A DNA stretch of 64,000 bases from Zhenhengia yiwuensis. Its GTDB lineage: Bacteria > Bacillota > Clostridia > Lachnospirales > Cellulosilyticaceae. Location of the stretch: contig NZ_JACRSY010000004.1 in assembly GCF_014384995.1 (NCBI RefSeq), positions 112,082 to 176,081 of the forward strand. The letters are read 5' to 3'. The first letter of the stretch is position 1. Every line of letters starts with the position of its first letter. The notes under the pieces are model-generated. The model searched no databases and was not told the origin of the DNA. It saw only the letters and a program-made list of their open reading frames with translations. The translations under genes were made by a program, and so were the position numbers. Of the stretch, positions 28,268 through 36,397 are shown piece by piece.

Positions 28268-28272
28268 ATAAT
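28244..28272 (+). promoter_or_regulatory. Consensus SigA promoter of the PTS operon
   Basis: TTGACA at 28244-28249 and TATAAT at 28267-28272 have exactly 17 bases between them: a full consensus promoter. Constitutive strength here fits control by termination downstream rather than by initiation. Confidence 0.9.
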
Positions 28273-28300
28273 AAAGCTATATTATTAATATAGTCACAAG

Positions 28301-28332
28301 AAGTGTGTTACTGATTCGATCAGGCATAAACT
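28301..28332 (+). promoter_or_regulatory. Ribonucleic antiterminator (RAT) for a BglG/LicT-family protein
   Basis: The segment contains GTGTTACTG, a short loop, then CAGGCATAAAC. It closely follows the RAT pattern of bgl/lic/sac leaders (GTTACTG ... CAGGCAAAAC). Its 3' part, GGCATAAAC, is also the 5' arm of the next terminator, so the two structures exclude each other. The operon's own antiterminator gene (30386) is the likely ligand. Confidence 0.88.
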
Positions 28333-28381
28333 TTATTTCTTTCTAAAAATAGAAAGGGGTAAATGTTTATGCCTTTTTTTA
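28322..28381 (+). terminator. Conditional terminator of the PTS operon leader
   Basis: AGGCATAAAC (28322-28331) pairs with GTTTATGCCT (28365-28374), with an inner CTTTCTA/TAGAAAG hairpin, followed by a run of seven T. It overlaps the RAT element and lies 74 bases before the HPr gene. Confidence 0.9.
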
Positions 28382-28454
28382 TTTATCGTAATAATTCTTA
28401 AAAGGTGCGTAGACAATATTAAGGTCAATCAATTTATTTTAAGGAGGAATGGAT

Positions 28455-28712
28455 ATGAAACAATTAATTGTAAAAGTTCAAGGTGAGGCAGGTTTACACG
28501 CTAGACCAGCAGGAGTACTTGTAAAAAAAGCAGGAGAATTTAGTTCAAAAATTACACTTGAAAAGGATGGAAAAGCTATTGATGCCAAAAGATTATTAGC
28601 GGTTTTATCCTTAGGTGCTAAACAAGGTGATGAACTGACAATCACAGTAGAGGGTAGTGATGAAGAGGCTGCATTAGAAGCAGTTAAAGCTGTAATTGAA
28701 GAGAGTCATTAA
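28455..28712 (+). CDS. ptsH: Phosphocarrier protein HPr, regulatory Ser46 replaced by Arg
   Basis: This 85-residue PTS phosphocarrier passes phosphate from EI to EIIA. The start at 28455 (7 bases after AAGGAGG) places the active histidine exactly at position 15 in GLHARPAG. Firmicute HPr normally has Ser46 in KSIMGVMSLG, the target of HPr kinase; here the same stretch is KRLLAVLSLG with Arg46. The protein should thus carry phosphate for transport, but cannot be phosphorylated at residue 46 to serve as CcpA corepressor. First gene of the PTS operon. Confidence 0.93.
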   Translation: MKQLIVKVQGEAGLHARPAGVLVKKAGEFSSKITLEKDGKAIDAKRLLAVLSLGAKQGDELTITVEGSDEEAALEAVKAVIEESH

Positions 28713-28729
28713 TTATAGGAGTGGAAAAG

Positions 28730-30373
28730 ATGATATTAGATGGAATTGGGGCTTCTAGTGGTGTAGCAATTGGAAAAGTATTTATCAAGCAACAAAATGA
28801 TTTTGTACTTCCAACGCATAAGGTAACAGATACAGAAGCAGAAATAAAACGTTTTAATGATGCAAAAGAAGAAGCAACTCTTGAGCTTAAAGTCCTATAT
28901 GAAAAAGCTCTTGAAGAAGTTGGAGAAGAACATGCTCAAATTTTTGATGTACATCAGATGCTTATAGCGGATTTAGATTTACACGATCAAGTAGTAGGTA
29001 TCATTACTGATGAAAAGTATAATGCTGCCTATGCTGTATCTGAGGCAAGCGCTATTATTGCAGCTATGTTTGAAAGCATGGATGATCCATATTTACAGGA
29101 ACGTGCAGCAGATATTCGTGATATCTCAAAAAGACTTATTGGTATTTTAACAGGAGAGAAAGAAGTATCTTTAGCAGATATTAATGAGCCTGTTATTCTT
29201 ATTGCAAAAGATTTATTTCCATCAGATACCATTCAAATGAATAAACAATACGTTTTAGGTTTTATTACAGAAGATGGTGGGAAAATGTCTCATTCAGCTA
29301 TTCTAGCTCGAACTATGCAGATTCCAGCAGTAGTAGGTGTAAAAAATATATTAACAAAATTAGATAAAAATAGTACTATTATTATAGATGGAAAAAGTGG
29401 GAAAATTTATATAAATCCAACTGATGAAGAATTAGTTTATTGGAAGGCTAAACAAGAAGAAGATAGAAATTATAAACAGAAGCTTCAAAGTTTAAAAGGA
29501 ACTGCTAATAAAACAGTAGATGGTATAGAAATTGAAATTAATGCTAATATTGGTAGCCCAGAAGATATAGAAGGTGTATTAGCAAATGATGCAAAAGGCA
29601 TTGGGTTATTTAGAAGTGAGTTCCTTTATATGGATGGGCATGCGTTACCTACAGAAGAGGCACAGTATGAAGCCTATAAAAAAGTAATAGAAGCAATGGA
29701 AGATCGTGTTATTATTAGAACATTAGATGTAGGTGGAGATAAAGAATTACATTATCTTAATATTCCTAAAGAAGAAAATCCATTCTTAGGATATCGTGCT
29801 ATTAGAGTTTGTTTAGACCAGGTAGACATGTTCAAAGTTCAGCTTAGAGCTTTATTAAGAGCAAGTGTATATGGAAAGCTAGGCATTATGTTTCCAATGA
29901 TTGCTACAGTAGAGGAGATTAAAGAGGCTAAAGCTCTTTTAGAAGAGACAAAGAGGGAGTTATTAGCCGAGGGGATTGCTGTAAGTGAAGATATTGAAGT
30001 AGGGATGATGATTGAAACACCAGCAGCAGCACTTATTTCGGATGTACTTGCACAAGAAGTAGATTTCTTTAGTATTGGAACAAATGACCTAACGCAATAT
30101 ACGCTTGCAGTAGATCGTATGAATGCTAAAATTGCACATTTATATAATACGCATAACTTAGCTGTTTTAAGATTAATTAAAATGGTAGTAGATAATGCAC
30201 ATGCAGCAGGTATCTGGGTAGGAATATGTGGTGAAGCAGCAGCAGATACTACACTTACAGAAACTTTCCTAGGTATGGGTATTGATGAATTATCTGTAAG
30301 TGCACCATCAGTTTTAGAGGTAAGAAAGACTATTCAACAGATTGATACATCTAAAATACAGTTAAAACTTTAG
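28730..30373 (+). CDS. ptsI: PTS enzyme I (phosphoenolpyruvate-protein phosphotransferase)
   Basis: This 547-residue cytosolic enzyme transfers phosphate from PEP to HPr. The active-site His188 lies in GGKMSHSAILART. The PEP-binding barrel shows GIGLFRSEFLYM, RTLDVGGDKE, MIETPAAAL, FFSIGTNDLTQY and GICGEAA. The ATG at 28730 follows AGGAG by 8 bases and lies 17 bases after ptsH. Confidence 0.96.
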   Translation: MILDGIGASSGVAIGKVFIKQQNDFVLPTHKVTDTEAEIKRFNDAKEEATLELKVLYEKALEEVGEEHAQIFDVHQMLIADLDLHDQVVGIITDEKYNAAYAVSEASAIIAAMFESMDDPYLQERAADIRDISKRLIGILTGEKEVSLADINEPVILIAKDLFPSDTIQMNKQYVLGFITEDGGKMSHSAILARTMQIPAVVGVKNILTKLDKNSTIIIDGKSGKIYINPTDEELVYWKAKQEEDRNYKQKLQSLKGTANKTVDGIEIEINANIGSPEDIEGVLANDAKGIGLFRSEFLYMDGHALPTEEAQYEAYKKVIEAMEDRVIIRTLDVGGDKELHYLNIPKEENPFLGYRAIRVCLDQVDMFKVQLRALLRASVYGKLGIMFPMIATVEEIKEAKALLEETKRELLAEGIAVSEDIEVGMMIETPAAALISDVLAQEVDFFSIGTNDLTQYTLAVDRMNAKIAHLYNTHNLAVLRLIKMVVDNAHAAGIWVGICGEAAADTTLTETFLGMGIDELSVSAPSVLEVRKTIQQIDTSKIQLKL

Positions 30374-30385
30374 GAGGTGACAGTT

Positions 30386-31207
30386 GTGGAATACAAAATC
30401 ATCAAAGTGTTTAATAATAATGTCGTATTAGCAAAAGAAAAAAAAGACGAAGTTATTTTAGTAAGCAAGGGGATTGGATTTGGAAAGAAAATTGGTGATT
30501 TTATTAAAGCAAACGCCAATATCGAAAAGGTATTCCACGAGCACGGTCCTAATGATAAAAAGCTAAAAGAAATAAATGAAATGAGTCTTAAGATTAAAAA
30601 ATTGACCCATCAGATTATTGAGATTGCACAGGAGAATTTAGGTGTGCTTAATGAAAATAGCGAAAAGATGTTAGAAGAGCATATTGAGTTTGCTATTGAA
30701 AGATTAAGGATGGGACTTACTATAGAAAATCCCTTTATTGAAGAGATCATAACCCTATACAGAAAAGAGTATGAAATAGCCGGTATTGCTAGGGAACATA
30801 TTCTAAATGAGATAGGGATAGATATTGGAGAAGAAGAACAGGGGTTTATTACCTTGCACCTATGTTCAGCTAGAAAAAACAAACCCCTAACAGAGATTAT
30901 GAAAATCACAAGAATCTATAAGGAATGCTTACAGATCATTGAACAGGAATTAAAAACCCCTATTAGGTTAGATAGTAGTTTTAATAAAGAATTTTTTAGA
31001 TTACTAAAATTTTACGTAGATACGATGCATAATTATACTAGTCTTGAGTTTGAAATGAAAGAAGATGTAAGAAAGCGTCTAGGTACGAGTTTTAAAATAG
31101 CTACTAAAATAGCTCAGCATATCGAAGAGGAGATGCATATAAGTTTTACGCCAGATATTATCGCTTATATGACGGTAGATATGCATAAGCTTATGCAAAT
31201 GAAATAA
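30386..31207 (+). CDS. LicT/GlcT-type transcriptional antiterminator, PRD2 histidines apparently missing
   Basis: This 273-residue protein has an RNA-binding CAT domain (1-55, with NNNVVL and GIGFGKKIGD), PRD1 (~70-170) and PRD2 (~175-273). PRD1 keeps both phospho-histidines (His99 in EEHIEF, His158 in TLHL). In PRD2 the positions matching LicT His207 and His269 read Leu206 (RLLKFY) and Asp265 (TVDMHK). It starts with GTG 8 bases after AGGAGG, which overlaps the ptsI stop. It should bind the RAT at 28301 and prevent termination when the PTS sugar is present. Confidence 0.92.
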   Translation: MEYKIIKVFNNNVVLAKEKKDEVILVSKGIGFGKKIGDFIKANANIEKVFHEHGPNDKKLKEINEMSLKIKKLTHQIIEIAQENLGVLNENSEKMLEEHIEFAIERLRMGLTIENPFIEEIITLYRKEYEIAGIAREHILNEIGIDIGEEEQGFITLHLCSARKNKPLTEIMKITRIYKECLQIIEQELKTPIRLDSSFNKEFFRLLKFYVDTMHNYTSLEFEMKEDVRKRLGTSFKIATKIAQHIEEEMHISFTPDIIAYMTVDMHKLMQMK

Positions 31208-31257
31208 AATAAAGAGTACATACTCTTTATATAAAATTATTCTAAGGGGGAATAAGA

Positions 31258-32712
31258 ATGAGTGGTTTTTTTAGCAAGCTTCAAAAGTTAGGGAAAGCTT
31301 TAATGCTTCCAATTGCTGTACTACCAGTGGCAGGTATCCTGCTCAGATTAGGTCAAGCGGATGTTATGACCAAGCTAGGTGCACTAACTGTAGATGGAGA
31401 GATAGGTAACCAATTCCTTCATACGCTATTACAAGTATGTGGTGAAGCAGGAAATGCTGTATTTGGTACTAATATGGCCTTTATCTTTGCTATTGGTATT
31501 GCAGTTGGCCTTGCAAAAGCTAATCATGGTGCAGCAGGTCTTGCTGGTGCAGTTGGTTTCTTAATGCTTGAAAATGTTACAAAAGTTATTTGGCAACTTC
31601 CACAGTTTGCAGGAGAAACACATAGTTTAGGTGTATTTGGTGGTATTATTATTGGTATTGTAGCTGGATGCTTATATAATAAGTTCTATGATATTAAGCT
31701 ACCAGATTTCTTGGGATTCTTTGGAGGGAAGCGATTTGTACCCATTGTAACAGGGTTTTCAGCAACTTTACTCGGTGTTGTATTAGGCTATATATGGCCA
31801 TATGTGGAAAGAGTATTTGCTGCGCTTAACAGTTTTATTGCAGCAGCAGGTGCAGTGGGAGACTTCTGTTTTGGATTCTTCAACCGTCTATTAATTCCTA
31901 CAGGTCTTCACCATGTACTCAATAACTATGTATGGCAGTTATACGGCGACTACAATGGAACTACAGGAGATTTAAACCGTTTCTTTGCATTAGATCCTAC
32001 AGCAGGTAAATTTATGACAGGATTTTTCCCTATTATGATGTTTGCTCTTCCAGCAGCAGCACTTGCTATGTATGTATGTGCTAGAAAAGAAAATAAAGCA
32101 GTAGTTGGTGGTGCGTTAGCATCAGTAGCTTTCACAGCATTTTTAACAGGTATTACAGAGCCACTTGAATTTATGTTTATGTTCCTTGCGCCCGTTCTTT
32201 ATGGTATCCATGCAGTACTTACAGGTATTTCTATGGCAGTTGTTAACTTACTAGGTATTCGAAGTGGATTTTCTTTCTCAGCAGGTGCCATTGACTTAGC
32301 TATTAACTGGGGTATTTCAGAAAAACCATTTATGCTTATTTTAATTGGTTTAATTTTTGCAGTTATTTATTTCTTTATTTTTGTATTTGCTATTAAAAAG
32401 TTTAATATTCCTACACCAGGGCGTGAAAATGATGCAGAAACAGATGAAATGGCACATCTTGTAGAAGATAAAGGATTAAGTGAACTGGCTGCTATGTATA
32501 TTGAAAAATTAGGTGGCAAGAATAATATTCAAGAGGTAGACTCATGTATTACACGTCTTCGTCTTACACTGAAAGATTCAAAAATAGTAGAAGAAAAAGA
32601 TATGAAGGCTCTTGGTGCGGCTGGCATTATGAGGCCTAATAGTAAAAACTTACAAGTTATTGTAGGAACAAAAGCAGAGCTTATCGCAGAAGAAATGAAA
32701 AAGTTATTATAA
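31258..32712 (+). CDS. PTS transporter EIICB, N-acetylglucosamine/glucose type
   Basis: This 484-residue membrane permease imports sugar with phosphorylation at C6. The EIIC domain (1-~385) has ~10 membrane segments and the family signatures GLHHVLNN and GDLNRFFALDPTAGKFMTGF; the latter looks like NagE rather than PtsG. EIIB (~405-484) holds the phosphocysteine Cys430 in DSCITRLRL. EIIA is a separate gene downstream. GlcNAc is the favoured substrate from both motif and context. Confidence 0.92.
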   Translation: MSGFFSKLQKLGKALMLPIAVLPVAGILLRLGQADVMTKLGALTVDGEIGNQFLHTLLQVCGEAGNAVFGTNMAFIFAIGIAVGLAKANHGAAGLAGAVGFLMLENVTKVIWQLPQFAGETHSLGVFGGIIIGIVAGCLYNKFYDIKLPDFLGFFGGKRFVPIVTGFSATLLGVVLGYIWPYVERVFAALNSFIAAAGAVGDFCFGFFNRLLIPTGLHHVLNNYVWQLYGDYNGTTGDLNRFFALDPTAGKFMTGFFPIMMFALPAAALAMYVCARKENKAVVGGALASVAFTAFLTGITEPLEFMFMFLAPVLYGIHAVLTGISMAVVNLLGIRSGFSFSAGAIDLAINWGISEKPFMLILIGLIFAVIYFFIFVFAIKKFNIPTPGRENDAETDEMAHLVEDKGLSELAAMYIEKLGGKNNIQEVDSCITRLRLTLKDSKIVEEKDMKALGAAGIMRPNSKNLQVIVGTKAELIAEEMKKLL

Positions 32713-32722
32713 CATCTAAAGC

Positions 32723-32765
32723 AGTAAAGCTGATGCAGGAGTCTGTATCGGCTTTACTATTTTAA
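32723..32765 (+). other. Intercistronic hairpin between EIICB and EIIA genes
   Basis: AGTAAAGC (32723-32730) and GCTTTACT (32751-32758) form the base of a ~12-bp stem, followed only by ATTTT. It may be a weak terminator or an RNA-stability element lowering EIIA expression. Confidence 0.5.
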
Positions 32766-32778
32766 AAGGAGGCAGAAA

Positions 32779-33264
32779 ATGTTTGGATTTTTAAATAAAC
32801 TAAAAGGGATTGAATTATGCTCACCTTTAACAGGAGAGGCAGTAGAATTATCAGGAGTACCTGATCCAGTATTTGCAGAGAAAATGGTAGGAGATGGTAT
32901 AGCTATTAAACCTACAAGTGGGACTGTAGTAGCACCTTGTGATGGCAAAGTGGTTCAGATCTTCCCAACTAATCATGCAGTAGGTATAGAAACATCTACA
33001 GGATTAGACCTTTTAATTCATATTGGGATTGATACAGTAGAATTAAAAGGAGACGGTTTTAAACGCCTTGTAGAAGAAGGAGTGTCAGTTAAGAAAGGGC
33101 AACCTATCTTAGAAGTCGACTTAAAACGTATTGAAGAGTTAGGAAAATCTATTATATCTCCATTTATTATTACAAATGCAGATGAAGTAGAGTTTAAAGA
33201 GTATAAAATGGGCGAAGTACAGGCAGGGGAAACTGTTGTACTTGTATTAAAAAAGAATAAATAA
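32779..33264 (+). CDS. PTS enzyme IIA, glucose (Crr) family
   Basis: This 161-residue cytosolic phosphocarrier has the Crr fold. LSGVPDPVFAEKMVGDG is near the N-terminus, and the active His81 lies in LLIHIGIDTVELKG. It passes phosphate from HPr to the EIIB Cys. AAAGGAGG lies upstream. Last gene of the PTS operon, before a terminator. Confidence 0.95.
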   Translation: MFGFLNKLKGIELCSPLTGEAVELSGVPDPVFAEKMVGDGIAIKPTSGTVVAPCDGKVVQIFPTNHAVGIETSTGLDLLIHIGIDTVELKGDGFKRLVEEGVSVKKGQPILEVDLKRIEELGKSIISPFIITNADEVEFKEYKMGEVQAGETVVLVLKKNK

Positions 33265-33275
33265 ATTAGAAAAAC

Positions 33276-33306
33276 AGGTAATAGAGAAATCTATTACCTA
33301 TTTTTT
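33276..33306 (+). terminator. Terminator of the PTS operon
   Basis: A 9-bp stem AGGTAATAG/CTATTACCT with a 6-base loop is followed by ATTTTTT. Confidence 0.85.
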
Positions 33307-33487
33307 ATGTGAAATCCTAAACAATTAATAAATTATTACATATAAAAAGAAAGAGTGGATTAAATAATATAGATAGAATATGTTGAAAATCACTAAAAAA
33401 GGTTAGGTGAAAAGTTAAAAGTAGTATAAAATAACCTATTATTTAAGGTGGGATAAAAAAACTGATAGAGAAAATGATGTAAATTGA

Positions 33488-33516
33488 TTGACAACATGTG
33501 TGACGGCAGATATAAT
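33488..33516 (+). promoter_or_regulatory. Consensus SigA promoter for the NlpC/P60 gene
   Basis: TTGACA at 33488-33493 and TATAAT at 33511-33516 are 17 bases apart. I see nothing else in the 33307-33487 stretch. Confidence 0.85.
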
Positions 33517-33564
33517 AAGTATGTAACAATTACTTAATAAAATATATTTGAAGGAGGCAATACA

Positions 33565-34362
33565 ATGACTATCACAAAGTTTATAAGTTCAACTTTATTA
33601 ATAGCAATGGCTATGGTAGCAACTACAAACGCGCAGACGATAGAAAATGTGACACCTCAACAACTTATTATAAATGCCGACGCTGTATTTGCGGGAACAC
33701 CGATTACAGCAGAAAATGAATTATTAGACACATTTGCAACAGATGAAGGTGCTGTTTCAAAGGTTATTGTAGAAGAAGCGAAAGTACGTAGAGAACCTAG
33801 TCCAGATGCGGATATTATTAATTATATAAAAGAAGGTATACCAGTATTTGTAATTGAAAGAATTGATAACTGGTACCACATAGAAATTGAAGGTATTGAT
33901 GGATACATATATAAGGAACAAATTGACGAGTCTTCTTTAAGTCTTATTCCTTATACCAAAACAATTGTGGAAGAAGTAGAAATAGAAGAAGAAACATATC
34001 TTGGTGAAGAAGTTATTGGTTATGCAAAACAGTTTTTAGGCAATCCATATGTATATGGAGGAAATAGCCTAACAAAGGGAGTAGACTGCTCAGGATTTGT
34101 ACAACAAGTATTTAAAAATTTTGATATTCAGCTTACACGTAGTTCACGTTCACAGTATGCAAGTGATGGGTATAAAGTAAGCAAAAACGATTTATTACCA
34201 GGAGATCTTGTATTTTATGGCTATAATGGGCATATTGATCATGTAGCTATTTATGCAGGTGAAGGGGAAATCATTCATGCAAGTACACCTAAGACAGGCA
34301 TTACGATGGGTGAGCTATATTATGGAAAACCAATTATTGGTACAAAACGTGTTATTGATTAA
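33565..34362 (+). CDS. Secreted SH3b-NlpC/P60 peptidoglycan endopeptidase
   Basis: This 265-residue protein has a signal peptide (hydrophobic to residue ~23, cut after NA). A bacterial SH3 domain (~70-120, KVRREPSPDA to DGYIYKE) is followed by an NlpC/P60 domain (~148-265). The catalytic triad is visible: Cys175 in DCSGF, His226 in IDHVAIYAG and His238 in IIHAS. The family cuts D-Glu/meso-DAP stem-peptide bonds in the wall. AAGGAGG precedes the ATG. Monocistronic, with its own promoter and terminator. Confidence 0.94.
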   Translation: MTITKFISSTLLIAMAMVATTNAQTIENVTPQQLIINADAVFAGTPITAENELLDTFATDEGAVSKVIVEEAKVRREPSPDADIINYIKEGIPVFVIERIDNWYHIEIEGIDGYIYKEQIDESSLSLIPYTKTIVEEVEIEEETYLGEEVIGYAKQFLGNPYVYGGNSLTKGVDCSGFVQQVFKNFDIQLTRSSRSQYASDGYKVSKNDLLPGDLVFYGYNGHIDHVAIYAGEGEIIHASTPKTGITMGELYYGKPIIGTKRVID

Positions 34363-34369
34363 GAATAGG

Positions 34370-34403
34370 ACTTAGTATGGTATAAACTATACTAAGTTTT
34401 TTT
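34370..34403 (+). terminator. Rho-independent terminator
   Basis: ACTTAGTAT (34370-34378) pairs with ATACTAAGT (34389-34397), followed by seven T. Confidence 0.85.
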
Positions 34404-34484
34404 ATTTATCTCATTTACTGAATAAAATTTAGAGATTAGCAAAAAACTAGTAAAAGTGAAAATATGTAAATAGGAGGCTGTGAC

Positions 34485-35207
34485 ATGCATAAATTAAAAA
34501 GATATAAGAAGCTATTCGTTATTATATGTGTTGTTTTATTAAGTACCATAACAGTAAGTGCAAAACTATTACCTATTTATTCCGTATTTACAGATAAAAA
34601 ACAGGTGGCGCTTACTTTTGACTGTGCATGGGGGGCTGATGATATAGATGAGATATTAGAGACACTAGATCAGCATGGTGTAAAGGCTACCTTCTTTATG
34701 GTTGGAGATTGGATGAGAAAGTATCCAGAAGCTACAAAGAAAATTGCTGAAAAAGGGCATGATGTAGCAAGTCACTCTGACAAACATCCTCATGTAACAG
34801 AGATGGGTAAAGAAGAAATTAAGAAAGACATTCGTTTTGCCCATAATACCATTAAAGAAATTACAGGTATAGATGCTAATCTTTATCGTGCACCTTATGG
34901 CGAATACAATGATACTGTAGTAGAAGCAGCTAAGGAAAGTGGATACTATATCATTCAATGGGATGTAGACTCACTAGATTGGAAAAACTATGGTAAACAA
35001 GAAATGATAGATCGTGTTTTAAAACACAAAAACTTATCTCCTGGTTCGATTATCCTGCTTCATAATGCAACGAAGTATACTAAAGATGCTTTACCTACTA
35101 TTATAGAAGGGCTAAAAGGAAAGGGGTATGAACTCGTTCCTGTATCACAGCTTATTATAAAAGACAATTATACGATTGATCATACAGGAAGACAGTATAG
35201 CAATTAA
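34485..35207 (+). CDS. Polysaccharide deacetylase (CE4/NodB), sporulation PdaB-like
   Basis: This 240-residue protein has an N-terminal membrane or signal segment (~9-27). The NodB domain has TFDCAWGADD (in place of the plain TFDDG motif), the metal-binding H-S-D-K-H, RAPYG and LLHNA. The TFDCAWG variant is usual in clostridial PdaB-like deacetylases tied to spore cortex or wall modification. It likely deacetylates GlcNAc or MurNAc in peptidoglycan. RBS AGGAGG; ends at a strong terminator. Confidence 0.9.
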   Translation: MHKLKRYKKLFVIICVVLLSTITVSAKLLPIYSVFTDKKQVALTFDCAWGADDIDEILETLDQHGVKATFFMVGDWMRKYPEATKKIAEKGHDVASHSDKHPHVTEMGKEEIKKDIRFAHNTIKEITGIDANLYRAPYGEYNDTVVEAAKESGYYIIQWDVDSLDWKNYGKQEMIDRVLKHKNLSPGSIILLHNATKYTKDALPTIIEGLKGKGYELVPVSQLIIKDNYTIDHTGRQYSN

Positions 35208-35211
35208 AAGA

Positions 35212-35248
35212 GGCCTGCTAGTGGAAGCAACTAGCAGGCCCTATTTTT
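35212..35248. terminator. Terminator between deacetylase and Spo0E-like gene
   Basis: A GC-rich 11-bp stem GGCCTGCTAGT/ACTAGCAGGCC is followed by CTATTTTTAT on the plus strand. The convergent minus-strand gene ends just beyond. Confidence 0.85.
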
Positions 35249-35265
35249 ATGCATTAATGCATAGC

Positions 35266-35472
35266 TTATGTCATAAAAGGATGAGAATGATTTAAATAAT
35301 AATTGTAAAAATCTAATTGGGATTTAAATGCTGGAAGCATTAATTTGTCGAGGCATTTACTAAGTTCTAAAACTTCAGGTGCTTGTAAATCATAGTTGTG
35401 TTTTTCAATAGCTCTAGCGAGTTGTTTTTTTGTATTAAGAATTGCCTGTTGGTCTAGCATCTTGTTATGCAT
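35266..35472 (-). CDS. Spo0E-like aspartyl phosphatase
   Basis: This 68-residue helical hairpin protein contains the Spo0E signature ELSKCLDKLM (S-x3-LD), preceded by LARAIEKHNYDLQAPEV. Family members dephosphorylate Spo0A~P and delay sporulation. GAGG lies 11 bases before the ATG at 35472. An ATG at 35487 would add five residues but has no ribosome binding site. Single gene opposite to its neighbours. Confidence 0.88.
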   Translation of the reverse strand: MHNKMLDQQAILNTKKQLARAIEKHNYDLQAPEVLELSKCLDKLMLPAFKSQLDFYNYYLNHSHPFMT

Positions 35473-35673
35473 GACACTTCGCCTCATTTCTCATATGGAG
35501 TGACATGATGTGTACTAAAGCTGCCTACACTATAAAATATGCAGAAAATTAAAGAATGTGACTATTTATGATTACCAATGTTTATAACACATAAAAAGAT
35601 ATAACAAGCAAACACTAATAGCACAAAATAATTTTTGGTATTAAGATAAAAGGCTTACATAAGGAGGGTGCAC

Positions 35674-36303
35674 ATGATAACTGTAGCGGTTAACAATAAC
35701 CTAGCAAGTAGTAAGTATGCTTTGCAATTAATCCAGAATGCAAGTATTTATAATGGGCTTAAGCTGGCACACATTACCCCTAATGAAACAGTTGTGTATT
35801 ATAATAATAAAAAAATTCCTCTCCGTGATTATATTGAACAAATTAAGCTTCATAAACATCCAGATTTGCTTATTGTCGAGTTATCCAAGGAAGCTATGGA
35901 AAAAGCTATTTATGAAAATATTAAGTTCAATATTGCTCTATTTTTTGAAGACACATCATATGATAGAAAATATCTCTTTAATAGAGGTGTCCTGCCGAGC
36001 AAGCTTTTAAACATGATTAAGGCTAATTACTATATAATTCCAGAAAGTTATCATAAAAAAAATAAAAAGTATATTACCTATGGATGGAGTGATGATGCCA
36101 GTGTATCGGCTACCAGTGCTGAGATACAGATAGATGGTAGCCTAAATGTACAATGTTGTATTAAATCTTGTATGCCTACATTAGAAGGAGCGGCAACCAC
36201 TCTAAGAGAGTTTGGCATAGAAGTTCCTTTTAATGATGTAGAGGCTACTCTTGCAGCAGTTGCTACACTTATTATTTATGGTATTAGATTGAATGAAAAT
36301 TAA
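35674..36303 (+). CDS. Conserved hypothetical protein, weakly Mur-ligase-like C-terminus
   Basis: This is a 209-residue soluble protein without an identifiable family. The start at 35674 is 6 bases after AAGGAGG. The middle (YITYGWSDDASVSATSAEI, ~residues 132-150) and the end (AAVATLIIYGI) faintly resemble the strand after the ATPase core and the GAxAAxAA helix of Mur ligases. The P-loop of those enzymes is absent, so it cannot be a normal ligase. It might be a degenerate, regulatory relative. I make no functional call. Confidence 0.65.
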   Translation: MITVAVNNNLASSKYALQLIQNASIYNGLKLAHITPNETVVYYNNKKIPLRDYIEQIKLHKHPDLLIVELSKEAMEKAIYENIKFNIALFFEDTSYDRKYLFNRGVLPSKLLNMIKANYYIIPESYHKKNKKYITYGWSDDASVSATSAEIQIDGSLNVQCCIKSCMPTLEGAATTLREFGIEVPFNDVEATLAAVATLIIYGIRLNEN

Positions 36304-36397
36304 ATAGAGTAATAAAATTGTACAAGTGTTCATATAAATTATAGTGACAGATGAAGTTTTTTAAATAACAAAAAGAGGATAAGGGAGAGGTGTAAGG

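Noticed and set aside
34611..34645. Inactive deacetylase because TFDDG is changed to TFDCAWG
   Set aside because: This variant is normal in the PdaB-like clostridial branch, and the other motifs (HxxxH, RAPYG, LLHNA) are intact.
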